Shown here one piece after another: positions 26,526 through 35,463 of a stretch of 61,858 bases of DNA; within the stretch, counting starts at the first letter, position 1; every line of letters starts with the position of its first letter. The position numbers and the translations under genes are program-made. This stretch comes from Smithellaceae bacterium (GTDB taxonomy: Bacteria > Desulfobacterota > Syntrophia > Syntrophales > Smithellaceae), in the NCBI GenBank assembly GCA_030690945.1, contig JAUYFM010000059.1, positions 1 through 61,858 of the forward strand. Direction: 5' to 3'. The notes under the pieces are model-generated. The model was given only the letters and a program-made list of their open reading frames with translations, ran no database searches and had not been told where the DNA came from.

Positions 26526-27148
26526 AAGTCAGCGCGGATCATTCCGAAGAAGACGTTATAACCAGCGCCGCCGCGATCGTTTCCCGCGGCGGCGTTATTG
26601 CTTATCCCACCGAAACCATTTACGGCCTGGGCGTGGATGCCACAAACGAAGAAGCCATCCGCAGGATTTTCGAAATCAAAGGCCGGAATTTTAACAATCC
26701 CATCTCGGTAATCATCGGCAATGCCCAAGACGTTTACCCGCTAGTCCGTAAAGTCACCGACACCGCCCGAAAGTTGATGGACGCTTTCTGGCCGGGTCCG
26801 CTCACCATCGTTTTTGAATCCGCTGATTCCGTATCGCCGCTCCTCACGGCCAACACCGGCAAGATCGGCATTCGGCTGTCCAGCCATGACGCCGCCCGTA
26901 AAATCGCTAAAGCGGCAGGGAAACCTCTGACTGCAACCAGCGCGAATCTGTCCGGCGCATCGGAATGCATGGACGCGGATCAGGTCATCCAGCAAATCGG
27001 CGACAAAATCGATGCCGTGGTTGATCTGGGGAAAACAAGCAGTCTGCTTGCTTCCACGATTATTGATGCCTCTTGCGAACCTGCCGAAATCTTGAGACCG
27101 GGTGTTATTTCCAGAGAAATCATCCAGAAGTTTATCTATTTAAAATAG
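26510..27148 (+). CDS. tsaC: L-threonylcarbamoyladenylate synthase (TsaC/Sua5/YciO family)
   Basis: This 212-residue YrdC-fold protein contains GGVIAYPTETIYGLGVDATNEEAI, IFEIKGRNFNNPISVII, FWPGPLTIVFES, and PLTATSANLSGASE. These line the cleft binding ATP, threonine and bicarbonate. It makes the precursor for t6A at position 37 of ANN-decoding tRNAs. It lacks the extra Sua5 domain, so is TsaC-length. The start lies inside the last codons of purE. Confidence 0.88.
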   Translation: MPQILKVSADHSEEDVITSAAAIVSRGGVIAYPTETIYGLGVDATNEEAIRRIFEIKGRNFNNPISVIIGNAQDVYPLVRKVTDTARKLMDAFWPGPLTIVFESADSVSPLLTANTGKIGIRLSSHDAARKIAKAAGKPLTATSANLSGASECMDADQVIQQIGDKIDAVVDLGKTSSLLASTIIDASCEPAEILRPGVISREIIQKFIYLK

Positions 27149-27264
27149 AACAAAGCTTTCTCTTTTAATCCAAAATCTTATGAATATGCCTGTACAGTTT
27201 TAGTTGACAGACAAGTCCGAAATTCCTATACTACTTCCATGAAAAATAAGAAGGTTTGTTCTCC

Positions 27265-28107
27265 ATGACATTGGCAAAAAATAATTTAAAGTCGAGCAGA
27301 ACAATGAAACTTAAACAATCCTTGAGGAATCTCTTCCATCCCAGACAGCCGTCCAGTCGAAAGGGCACGCCCCTTGAGCGCGTCATGCGGTTATCCGTAT
27401 TGCTCCTTTTCGCAAGTACTTCCGCGATGGCCGCATCTGATAGTGAAATCGCGAGAAAATATATGGCGGAGTACCCTACAGTCCATAAGACCGTAGCGAA
27501 AGAATCCGACAGCGAAATCGCCCGGAAGTACATGGCCGAACATCCGCTGCCGGTCATAGAAAAGCCCGCTGTCATCGCACCCGCGGTGGATCGGCCGGCG
27601 CCTATTGTAAAAAAGCCCGTTGTCGCCACACCTGACGGTGACGTCGCCAGGGTCAAGACCTTCACAGGAACAGCATCGATTGTGAGGGCAAATAAAGCGC
27701 TCCCCGTGAACAGGAATGCGAAGCTCTATCAGGGCGACACCTTAAGGACCGGCAAGGACGGATCGCTTGGTATCATTTTCCGGGACAACACCCTCCTGTC
27801 GCTCGGTCCAAACAGTGCCTTGATCATTGAGGAATTTCTCTTCTCTCCGGCCCAGGGAAAGCTTTCCATTGTGACCAGGATGCTCAAAGGCACGGCGGCC
27901 TATCTTTCCGGCGTGATTGCGAAACTCTCCCCCAAGTCGGTGCGGTTTCTCACCCCTGTGGGCAATGTGGGTTTTCGTGGGACAAAGTTCCTCGTAAGAA
28001 TTGATGAAGAGGAACCACCCGATACAAAACCTCTCGAAGGGAATGATAAAAAAATATCAAACGGACCCAAGCCTATTCTGGTGGGTGATGCGGAGGAAAA
28101 GCCATGA
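27265..28107 (+). CDS. Exported FecR-domain protein
   Basis: The product is about 280 residues. ATG 27265 is preferred; 27304 is also possible, and the TTG at 27256 is unlikely. An N-terminal basic stretch precedes a hydrophobic segment (VMRLSVLLLFASTSAMAAS), probably a signal peptide or anchor. Two near-identical 13-residue repeats follow (SDSEIARKYMAEY and SDSEIARKYMAEH), then a proline-rich linker and a FecR domain (GTASIVRANKALPVNRNAKL, GDTLRTGKDGSLGIIFRDNT, LTPVGNVGFRGTKF). FecR domains in this setting are periplasmic sensors or scaffold proteins. The gene is translationally coupled (ATGA) to the OmpA-type lipoprotein. Confidence 0.82.
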   Translation: MTLAKNNLKSSRTMKLKQSLRNLFHPRQPSSRKGTPLERVMRLSVLLLFASTSAMAASDSEIARKYMAEYPTVHKTVAKESDSEIARKYMAEHPLPVIEKPAVIAPAVDRPAPIVKKPVVATPDGDVARVKTFTGTASIVRANKALPVNRNAKLYQGDTLRTGKDGSLGIIFRDNTLLSLGPNSALIIEEFLFSPAQGKLSIVTRMLKGTAAYLSGVIAKLSPKSVRFLTPVGNVGFRGTKFLVRIDEEEPPDTKPLEGNDKKISNGPKPILVGDAEEKP

Positions 28108-28712
28108 AATCAAAAGAGATTTTCATCATCACCATTTTAATGATGCTTTTCCTCACGGCCTGTTCCGCACCGAAGAAAAACATCTTCGTCCTGGTGCCCG
28201 ACCCGGACGGCAAAACAGGTCAAATCGCGGTTGAGAATCAAGGGGGAACCCTTTTGATTGACAAACCGTGGCATGTGACAGAAGTCAAAGATTCCGCAAC
28301 GCCTCCGGCGCCGTCCCGGCCGATGGAAGAAAAAGAGATTCAAAATATTTTCGGGGCGGCCCTCTCGGCGCAGCCGTTACAACCGGTCACATATATTCTC
28401 AACTTCAAAACTGGGGGTGCGGATTTGACGGAAGAGTCCGAAAAAAAGCTGCCGGAGATACTCGCAACCGTAACCAAGAGAAAATCATCCGATATCAGTG
28501 TCGTCGGACACTCCGACACCGTGGGGACAAAAGAGATAAACTATGAAATTTCCTTCAAGCGGGCGCAACGGGTAAAAGAGATCCTTATTGGAATGGGCGC
28601 TGATCCCATTCTCATTTCGATCGATTCGCACGGGGAAGACAATCTGCTTGTCAAAACACAGGATGAGGTTGCCGAACCGAAAAATCGCCGGGTCGAGGTA
28701 ACGATACGATAG
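28104..28712 (+). CDS. OmpA-family lipoprotein
   Basis: This 202-residue protein has a lipobox (MMLFLTAC, cysteine 20) after a short hydrophobic signal. The C-terminal OmpA/MotB domain (about 95-200) contains VTYILNFKTGGADLTEESEKKL, ISVVGHSDTVG and FKRAQRVKEILIGMG. NRRVEV stands near the end. The aspartate and arginine that bind diaminopimelate in peptidoglycan are present. It should tether the outer membrane to the cell wall. It is in an operon with the FecR and CHASE2-HD-GYP genes. Confidence 0.88.
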   Translation: MKSKEIFIITILMMLFLTACSAPKKNIFVLVPDPDGKTGQIAVENQGGTLLIDKPWHVTEVKDSATPPAPSRPMEEKEIQNIFGAALSAQPLQPVTYILNFKTGGADLTEESEKKLPEILATVTKRKSSDISVVGHSDTVGTKEINYEISFKRAQRVKEILIGMGADPILISIDSHGEDNLLVKTQDEVAEPKNRRVEVTIR

Positions 28713-28731
28713 CTCTGAGGAGACCACGCTG

Positions 28732-30780
28732 TTGACGATTCCCGCAACCTGGAAAACGATTCTCCACAGACCGGAAAAGGACCGTCCCGCCATCGCAATC
28801 GCCAGCGCCCTTTTCACCGTCCTGCTGGCCCTTCTCTATTTGTATCAGCCCGTTTTTTTTCGCTTCCTGGACGGTAAATCCTACGATACGATTCTGATGT
28901 CCAGCCCACCGGATACGGTCGGAATATCCGACACACCCGCCATCATCGACATTGATGAAAAAAGTCTGGCCAAATACGGCCAATGGCCATGGCCCCGGTA
29001 TCGCGTTGCCCTGCTGCTGGACAGACTGATTGCGCTGGGACCCGCAAGCATTGGTCTCGACACGGTGTTCGCCGAACCGGACCGGACCTCCTTTGCGATC
29101 CTAAAGAAGGAGATCTATCGCGATCTCAACATCACCGTGCCGACGGAACATGTGCCGCTTACACTAATGGACAACGACAAGACTCTCGCTACAACCCTTG
29201 CACGGGGCCCTTGCGTATTGGGATACAAGTTTACCTTTCCCGAACAAAAATCCTCCCTCAATGACTGCCTGCTTCATCCTCTGAACGTTGCGGTCATCAG
29301 GGAAGACGGCGAGGCGGGGAGCCGGGGCCATGTTCTCTTTCAGGCCCGTGATGTGATCTGCAACCTCCGCCCCCTTGTAGAAAATGCGGTTTCTTCAGGA
29401 TTTTTCAACGTTATCCCTGATGATGACGGCGTTTTAAGGCGTGTCCCGCTGCTCATGGAGTACAACGGAAAAACCTACCCCAGCCTCGCCCTGGCAACGC
29501 TGATCCAGGCAAAGGGGATCAAACAGGCATATCTAAAAATCACCCCCGGCGGCGTTGAATCCCTGCGCCTGAATAATATGGTGGTCCCTTTGGACGCCAA
29601 AGGTAATCTGCTGATCCATTACCGGGGCAAAGGTAAGACATTTCAATATTTTTCGGCGGCAGACATTCTTGAAGGGGGGGTGAAGAAAGATCAGATACAG
29701 GGGCGGATCGTTCTTCTCGGCACATCGGCGGCAGGGATTACGGATTTTCACGCGACCCCTTTCGATACCGTCTTTCCCGGGGTTGAAGTCCATGCCACCG
29801 TGATCGACAACATGCTCAAAAAATCTTTTTTCTCCAGGCCCAGTTGGATTCCCGGGTTGGAGCTGATGCTGGTCATCGCCGCAGGACTATTCTCTGCCCT
29901 CCTGCTCCTCCGGACCGGCGCCCTCTGGAATCTTTTTTTTCTCGGTCTCGGCGCTGTAGGTCTCTGGCAGGGTTCTCGATGGGCGCTCCATGATCTGGGC
30001 ATCTTCATCTCCCCGGTCGTCCCCCTTATTGCCCTGGGAAGCAATTTTTCCTTTGTTACCTTGCTTAAGTACTGGCGCGAAGAGCGGGAAAAAAAGGCGC
30101 GGGCCAAGGAACTGATGCTCACCCAGGACTTCACAATCCGGTGCCTCGCTTCCTTAACCGAATGCAGAGACAGTGAGACCGGCGGACACATCCTCCGCAC
30201 CCAACGCTATGTTGCCGCCATATGCGGTCAACTGGCAGATCATCCCAAGTACAGCGCCGCCCTGGACAGCGAGACGATCGAACACCTCTACAAATCTTCA
30301 ACCCTTCATGATATCGGTAAGGTGGGGGTGCCGGACCATATCCTCCTCAAGCCCGGCAAACTGACCCCGGAAGAATTTGAAGAGATGAAAAAACACACCA
30401 CATACGGCCGCGATGCAATTCAGCGGGCGGAAGAGAAATTCGGGACCGGCAAAAACAGTGAATTTCTCCGTCTTGCCAAAGAGATTGCCTATACCCATCA
30501 TGAGAAATGGGACGGCACCGGGTACCCGAAAAAGCTGAAAGGGGATGAAATCCCCATTTCCGGAAGAATCATGGCCCTGGCAGATGTTTATGATGCCCTG
30601 ATCTGCCAACGGGTATACAAACCCCCCTTCACCCATGAAGAGGCCGTCGCCCTTATCGTTCAACTGAAAGGGGTGCTCTTTGATCCTGTCGTGATCGTTG
30701 CGTTTCTCGAAGTTCAGGAAGAGTTCCGGAAAATCTCGATCGAACTGGCGGACAGCGAAGGGCATCACGAGATAGTTTGA
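28732..30780 (+). CDS. CHASE2-domain sensor with cytoplasmic HD-GYP phosphodiesterase
   Basis: This 682-residue protein starts at TTG 28732 after GAGGAG. One membrane segment (22-44) leads into a periplasmic CHASE2 domain (about 45-370; FLDGKSYDTILMSSP, TPAIIDIDEKSLAKYGQWPW, TDFHATPFDTVFPGVEVHATVIDNML). Three more membrane segments follow (about 373-446). The cytoplasmic HD-GYP domain (about 470-665) has the metal site HDIGKVGVP (HD 526-527) and HHEKWDGTGYP. It should degrade cyclic-di-GMP in response to a periplasmic signal, perhaps sensed with the two upstream envelope proteins. Confidence 0.9.
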   Translation: MTIPATWKTILHRPEKDRPAIAIASALFTVLLALLYLYQPVFFRFLDGKSYDTILMSSPPDTVGISDTPAIIDIDEKSLAKYGQWPWPRYRVALLLDRLIALGPASIGLDTVFAEPDRTSFAILKKEIYRDLNITVPTEHVPLTLMDNDKTLATTLARGPCVLGYKFTFPEQKSSLNDCLLHPLNVAVIREDGEAGSRGHVLFQARDVICNLRPLVENAVSSGFFNVIPDDDGVLRRVPLLMEYNGKTYPSLALATLIQAKGIKQAYLKITPGGVESLRLNNMVVPLDAKGNLLIHYRGKGKTFQYFSAADILEGGVKKDQIQGRIVLLGTSAAGITDFHATPFDTVFPGVEVHATVIDNMLKKSFFSRPSWIPGLELMLVIAAGLFSALLLLRTGALWNLFFLGLGAVGLWQGSRWALHDLGIFISPVVPLIALGSNFSFVTLLKYWREEREKKARAKELMLTQDFTIRCLASLTECRDSETGGHILRTQRYVAAICGQLADHPKYSAALDSETIEHLYKSSTLHDIGKVGVPDHILLKPGKLTPEEFEEMKKHTTYGRDAIQRAEEKFGTGKNSEFLRLAKEIAYTHHEKWDGTGYPKKLKGDEIPISGRIMALADVYDALICQRVYKPPFTHEEAVALIVQLKGVLFDPVVIVAFLEVQEEFRKISIELADSEGHHEIV

Positions 30781-30927
30781 TATCTGCACCTCTATCCGAA
30801 CAAGTCCCGCCTGCATAAGTTTGTCTCCAAGGATGGGTATTCCCAAAGGGCGTTGTTTGTCACTTCCCGGCTTAGGTTGTATCAAATTTCTTTTGACATA
30901 CACGTCTCACTGTCTTATGATTCCGTT

Positions 30928-32175
30928 ATGAAAATCAAAATTACTTTTATCGGCTTGTTATTGGTCATTGCTTTTTTAGTTTTGTCGGGCTGCCAACAAA
31001 AGCGTAGTGCTGTTGTGATTGACCACAAAGAATATCAAAAAGATTATACTCGTCCCTTGCCGCCGGGCGAACTGGCCCTTCGAAAAATTACCGATCCCAG
31101 CCAGATTCCCGACTTCACACTGGCCTTCTCTGATACGGATGGACTGCTTGCAGCCATTAACAACAGTCTGAACTTCATGGCCAAACCATCCAGCAAAAAG
31201 TTCTATCCTTACGGCGATATCACCCATGAGCATGCGGTAAGAAGTCTGCGGGAACTGAAAATACTTGTTGCTTCGGGGTTGTCGCCCAGGCAGTTGAACA
31301 AGGTTTTGCGGGAAAGATTCGATACGTATATTTCGGTCGGCTGCGATAGTCAGGGAACCGTTTTGTTTACGGGCTATTATACGCCGATTCTTGATGGTTC
31401 GCTAACACGCACAGACCGCTTCAAGTATCCTTTATACAAGTCGCCTGATGGTCTGATAAAAGGCCCTGACGGGACGATTCTGGGCCAAAAGGGACCCGAC
31501 GGCCGGATCCGAAAATACCCAAGCAGGCAGGATTTACAAAATTCCAACATCCTTACCGGCAATGAGCTTATATGGCTTGACAACGCGTTTGATGTTTATA
31601 TCGTGCATGTACAGGGTTCGGCCAAAATTCGAATGCCGGGTGGACAGATCGATACGATCGGCTATGACGCTCATAATGGCTGGGAATACGAGAGTATCGT
31701 GCACAAAATGATAGCGGATGGAAAGCTTGCCTCAAAAAATATCAATCTTAAAGCCATGATTGATTATTTTAAGGCCCATCCTGATGAAGTCGATCTGTAT
31801 ATTAACAAAAATCCCCGATTTGTTTTCTTCAGGTTCGAAAAAGGCGACCCCAAAGGTTCTATTAATGAGCCGGTCACGCCGTTTAGAACGATTGCAACGG
31901 ATAAGAGTATTTATCCCAGGGCGATGTTTACCTTTGCCGCGGTTGATCTGGAAAGGCCTGTAGGGTTCGCGCTGGATCAGGATACAGGAGGCGCTATCCG
32001 GGCCGCGGGCAGATGCGATGTATATATGGGCGTTGGCGACCGCGCTGGTGAACTTGCCGGTGGAACATACCGCGAAGGGCGGCTTTATTATCTGTTTATC
32101 AAGCATGATGCTGATCAGACGACCGGCAATGACGGACCAGGAGACATAAAGTTACTTAAAACCAAGGGGAACTAG
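30928..32175 (+). CDS. mltA: Membrane-bound lytic murein transglycosylase A
   Basis: The product is 415 residues from ATG 30928, chosen because it starts the lipoprotein signal peptide MKIKITFIGLL...LSGC; an in-frame start 25 codons earlier only adds unrelated residues. The MltA core is clear (GYYTPILDGSLTRTDRFKYPLY, WLDNAFDVYIVHVQGSAKIRMP), with the 3D domain at the C-terminus (FALDQDTGGAIRAAGRCDVYMGVGDRAGELAG). The catalytic aspartate is in DQDTGGAI. It cleaves glycan strands of peptidoglycan to 1,6-anhydro-muropeptides at the outer membrane. Confidence 0.93.
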   Translation: MKIKITFIGLLLVIAFLVLSGCQQKRSAVVIDHKEYQKDYTRPLPPGELALRKITDPSQIPDFTLAFSDTDGLLAAINNSLNFMAKPSSKKFYPYGDITHEHAVRSLRELKILVASGLSPRQLNKVLRERFDTYISVGCDSQGTVLFTGYYTPILDGSLTRTDRFKYPLYKSPDGLIKGPDGTILGQKGPDGRIRKYPSRQDLQNSNILTGNELIWLDNAFDVYIVHVQGSAKIRMPGGQIDTIGYDAHNGWEYESIVHKMIADGKLASKNINLKAMIDYFKAHPDEVDLYINKNPRFVFFRFEKGDPKGSINEPVTPFRTIATDKSIYPRAMFTFAAVDLERPVGFALDQDTGGAIRAAGRCDVYMGVGDRAGELAGGTYREGRLYYLFIKHDADQTTGNDGPGDIKLLKTKGN

Positions 32176-32335
32176 CTGGTAATTCCAATTCTAAATCGCG
32201 ATTCTGAAGTAAACAGTCAAATTCCTTTCAGCCAACAAGCCTTTACATAGACACTTTATCGGATTACTAGGGCGCTGATCCTAACTCGGTTCCGTCTCGC
32301 CGCTACTCATGGCCAATAACGGCAAGACAACTTGA

Positions 32336-32857
32336 TTATTCAAATATGATGCTGTGAACTTCAGCTTTCCGAACAGGGACTGAAATGATTTTCCCATTGA
32401 TCAGCCTGACTTTCATCTGTCCATCCGAATCCGCTTTCCCACCTTCAACCACTTCGACCACTTTATATCGGTCCTCCGTCAACCATAGATTCCGTTTGCC
32501 TTTATAACCCATATCGATTTTAACGATTCCATGAGAGTTGATGCCGCCAAGTATTGTCTGTCCATTGAGCATTTCAAAACTTAAGACTGAAAGCTTCGTT
32601 CCTCCTCCTGTCATATAGGCCTGCCCGGGAACGGGAAAAATTCTCTTGATGTCCCTTAAAGGCAACTTGAAATATGAACCGGACTTATCAATGCATGATA
32701 TTTCGGGAGCATTTTCGTAATTAGCAATAACACCCACAATCTCCGTGCCGTCCTTTTCGATTGCGCGCACATTGACCCCAGGCTCAAAACCGGCGGCAAA
32801 AACATGAGCGGCAAGGATGAAAATGAAAACAACGGATAAACACATTTTTTTGATCAT
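32336..32857 (-). CDS. Secreted hypothetical protein
   Basis: This 173-residue protein has a clear signal peptide (MIKKMCLSVVFIFILAAHVFA). The mature part is predicted to be all beta (VNVRAIEKDGTEIVGVIANYE, LPLRDIKRIFPVPGQ, GQTILGGINSHGIVKI). Repeated short strands recall Sm-like or SH3-like barrels that read as regulators of exported material. No catalytic motif was seen. It is [11 protein letters not shown] after the radical SAM gene on the same strand, 29 bases downstream. Confidence 0.6.
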   Translation of the reverse strand: MIKKMCLSVVFIFILAAHVFAAGFEPGVNVRAIEKDGTEIVGVIANYENAPEISCIDKSGSYFKLPLRDIKRIFPVPGQAYMTGGGTKLSVLSFEMLNGQTILGGINSHGIVKIDMGYKGKRNLWLTEDRYKVVEVVEGGKADSDGQMKVRLINGKIISVPVRKAEVHSIIFE

Positions 32858-32886
32858 ATAATTCTCCTTTCATTTCTTAAATTAAA

Positions 32887-33765
32887 TTAAAGACCGCGCA
32901 GATGATCCGGCCGGAGCAGTCTTTCATCCCGACCGGCCAGAACTTTATCCACCAGAGCGATCATTTTTTGTTTATCTTTTTGAAGTGTGCCGGTAATGGG
33001 TAGATAATTTGAAGCATGAGTGCCGACAAATTTCAGATTGTCCATGGTTATATTTTCAAAAATCTGTTTCATCTCGACCAGGGTTTCAAAAGGATCCAGC
33101 AACTGAAATTCACCTTTCTGCACCTGACGGTAGAGAACTGTACCCGGCACAGGCGTGACGGTCAGGGCAGCCAGATACTGGGGTTTTATTTCATTACAGA
33201 TTTTGGCTGTGGCGAGCGCGTGACGAACGGAGGCCTCGCCCGGGCCAGCCAGTCCCAGCAGAACCATGACGGATAAATTAATATCGGTTTCCACCAACCG
33301 TCGGCCGGCCTGAAGCATCTCATCATACCCGACGCCTTTTTTTATTTTCCTGAGCAGATCGTCATCGCCGGTTTCCACACCGATATAGGCTTTTGTCAAA
33401 CCGGCTCTCCTTAGCGCGCGCAATTCCTCTTTTGATTTCGTTAAAGTGCTTTGCGGCCCTACATAGCTGCCGATATGGCGCAGCGAGGGGAAAGTCGAAT
33501 AAAGCGTATCGATAATTGTAAGCAGGGTGTCCGTCTCGATGGCAATCGCATCGCCGTCGCACAGGAATACTTTTTCCACATCGCCGTAGTAATCCTTGGC
33601 CATGCGGATATCTTCCAGAATCTCGGCGGTCTGTCGCACGCGATACTTCGCGTCTTTATACATACCGCAAAATGTGCATTGATTGTGGGAACAACCGATA
33701 GTGCACTGAAGCAGGTAGCTCGCGGCCTCGCTGAAGGGCCGGAAAATATTACCTTCGTATCTCAA
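32887..33765 (-). CDS. Radical SAM protein (Elp3/HemN-like type)
   Basis: The product is 292 residues. The [4Fe-4S] ligands are CTIGCSHNQCTFCGMYKD: the canonical spacing is met by CSHNQCTFC, with an extra upstream cysteine. Other radical SAM features are FLCDGDAIAI, YIGVETGDDDLLRKIKKGVG and VTPVPGTVLY. The start is a TTG at 33765 after AAAGGT. It generates a 5'-deoxyadenosyl radical, but the substrate is unknown. Similar short proteins are common in anaerobes and are annotated only as radical SAM. Confidence 0.85.
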   Translation of the reverse strand: MRYEGNIFRPFSEAASYLLQCTIGCSHNQCTFCGMYKDAKYRVRQTAEILEDIRMAKDYYGDVEKVFLCDGDAIAIETDTLLTIIDTLYSTFPSLRHIGSYVGPQSTLTKSKEELRALRRAGLTKAYIGVETGDDDLLRKIKKGVGYDEMLQAGRRLVETDINLSVMVLLGLAGPGEASVRHALATAKICNEIKPQYLAALTVTPVPGTVLYRQVQKGEFQLLDPFETLVEMKQIFENITMDNLKFVGTHASNYLPITGTLQKDKQKMIALVDKVLAGRDERLLRPDHLRGL

Positions 33766-33834
33766 ATGATTCTACCTTTACTTTATAATTTTTTCACACT
33801 GAAACAGGTCACGTTTGGGGATGATCATCATTGC

Positions 33835-34839
33835 CTAAAGCAACCGCTCCGCGCCGGAGATCATAACCGTTGTTTTGATGTAACCCGGCGGCTCCCGGGT
33901 GAAAACAATCATAAAAGGAATTCGCCCGTTGGAAATCACCCGCTCATTGGAATTGTCCCGGCCTCCCGGTAAGGATAATCTTTTTAAAATTTCTTCTTCG
34001 GACAGGTTGGTGAGATCTTCATCGGTCAGAACATTTCCCGCATAGCTTGCCCGCTCGCCCAGGACAATCGCATAGGCGTCCATCATCTCCGCCTTAACCT
34101 GTATGCGGGCGATAGAGAAATTCGCCTGATTGACCGCTGTCCCTTCGACAATTCGGATATTACCCAGAATATAATTATTAATCACCCGCTGCCGGATATC
34201 CTGAAGCTTGACCTGCCCTGCCACAGACCGACCGTCCTTATATTGGGAAACGTCGACATACTCACGGGCAATCTGTACATAGCGTTCGCTCAACTGCGGA
34301 AAAACGACAAAACATACGATGACCGGTATCACGATAATAGCCAGAATCGTCAAAGTCCAGAGCGCAATCTTCCATAACCTGCTTTTTTTGCGAGCCGGGG
34401 GCATGGGTTTTTCCGCAGAGGCCCTCTGGAGTTCGCCTGTCTCATCAAGGCTTTCAGACGCCGGTGAAAACTCAATTTCCGTAAGGTTCATGCCCGCTTG
34501 TTTCGCCGATTTGGATTTCGGTCGCAATTCGTCGCTTGCGGACTTTTCGGGAACCATGACCTCCTCAAGAAAGCTGGTTATATCTTCATCCAGAGTACTC
34601 CCGCCAAGAGCAGTGCCTGCCGGTTCAAAAGATAATCGGCCGGCTGTTTTTTCCGGCGGGGTTCCCTGTGAAAAGGCAGGAGACGATTGCGGCGTGACAG
34701 TTGACGCATTTATTTCTAATGGATTATCTTGAAAGAAAACATGCTGGCAAAGGCTGCAACGCACCCATAAACCGTTACCTTCCATTTGAGCATCATCAAA
34801 ACGGAATTTTGTCCGGCACTGCTTGCATTGTATAATCAC
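33835..34839 (-). CDS. Zinc-ribbon/DUF3426 membrane protein
   Basis: This 334-residue protein begins with an MJ0042-type zinc ribbon (IIQCKQCRTKFRFDD...VRCSLCQHVFFQ). A disordered acidic/proline region follows to about residue 145, then one membrane segment (IALWTLTILAIIVIPVIVCFVVF) and a C-terminal DUF3426 domain. The family is typical of Deltaproteobacteria and Myxobacteria; its function is unknown. The start is GTG, overlapping the hpt stop by four bases (GTGA), so both are made from one message. Confidence 0.82.
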   Translation of the reverse strand: MIIQCKQCRTKFRFDDAQMEGNGLWVRCSLCQHVFFQDNPLEINASTVTPQSSPAFSQGTPPEKTAGRLSFEPAGTALGGSTLDEDITSFLEEVMVPEKSASDELRPKSKSAKQAGMNLTEIEFSPASESLDETGELQRASAEKPMPPARKKSRLWKIALWTLTILAIIVIPVIVCFVVFPQLSERYVQIAREYVDVSQYKDGRSVAGQVKLQDIRQRVINNYILGNIRIVEGTAVNQANFSIARIQVKAEMMDAYAIVLGERASYAGNVLTDEDLTNLSEEEILKRLSLPGGRDNSNERVISNGRIPFMIVFTREPPGYIKTTVMISGAERLL

Positions 34840-35390
34840 GGATTACCCTCTTCTTCCTGGTCAACCCCGGTTTGAATCACATAAACATCGGGCAAAAAGC
34901 GATACTGTTCGCTGTAATCCAATCCATATCCGACGATAAAACCATCATCCATGGTAAAACCGACATAATCCGCTTCAAAGGGAACTTTTCTTCTTTTTCG
35001 TTTGTCCAGAAAGGCACAGACTTTTATTGATTTCGGATTTCTAAGGCTTAAAGTATCAACGATATGCCGCAGCGTCAAACCAGTATCGACAATGTCCTCA
35101 ACGATCAGAACATCCCGGCCTTCAATGGCCAGTTCCACATTCTTGGTAATCACAATATGGCCAGAACTGTCAGATCCGGCGCCGTAACTGGCAGCCCGGA
35201 TAAAATCCGTATGGCAGGGAGTGGAGATCGCCCGCAGCAAGTCCGCCATAAAAATAAAAGCGCCCTTAAGAACGCCGACCATCAGGATTTCGTTCCCGGC
35301 GTAGTCACGGGAAATCTCATCGGCTAATTCCTGCACGCGTTTGGCTATATCAGACCGATGGATGAGAATTTCCTTCGATAACTCTGCCAT
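34836..35390 (-). CDS. hpt: Hypoxanthine phosphoribosyltransferase
   Basis: The product is 184 residues from ATG 35390, preceded by AAGGAGG; an upstream in-frame start 16 codons earlier lacks such a site. The PRPP-binding motif is VLIVEDIVDTGLTL, and other HPRT blocks are MVGVLKGAFIFMADLLR and DYVGFTMDDGFIVGYGLDY. It salvages hypoxanthine and guanine to IMP and GMP. It is [13 protein letters not shown] with the DUF3426 gene downstream. Confidence 0.95.
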   Translation of the reverse strand: MAELSKEILIHRSDIAKRVQELADEISRDYAGNEILMVGVLKGAFIFMADLLRAISTPCHTDFIRAASYGAGSDSSGHIVITKNVELAIEGRDVLIVEDIVDTGLTLRHIVDTLSLRNPKSIKVCAFLDKRKRRKVPFEADYVGFTMDDGFIVGYGLDYSEQYRFLPDVYVIQTGVDQEEEGNP

Positions 35391-35463
35391 ATTGGAACGC
35401 TCCTCCTTGCCATATAGTTGTTGTCGGATATTACTCAAGTTGTCTTCTGCCTGTCAATAGAAA

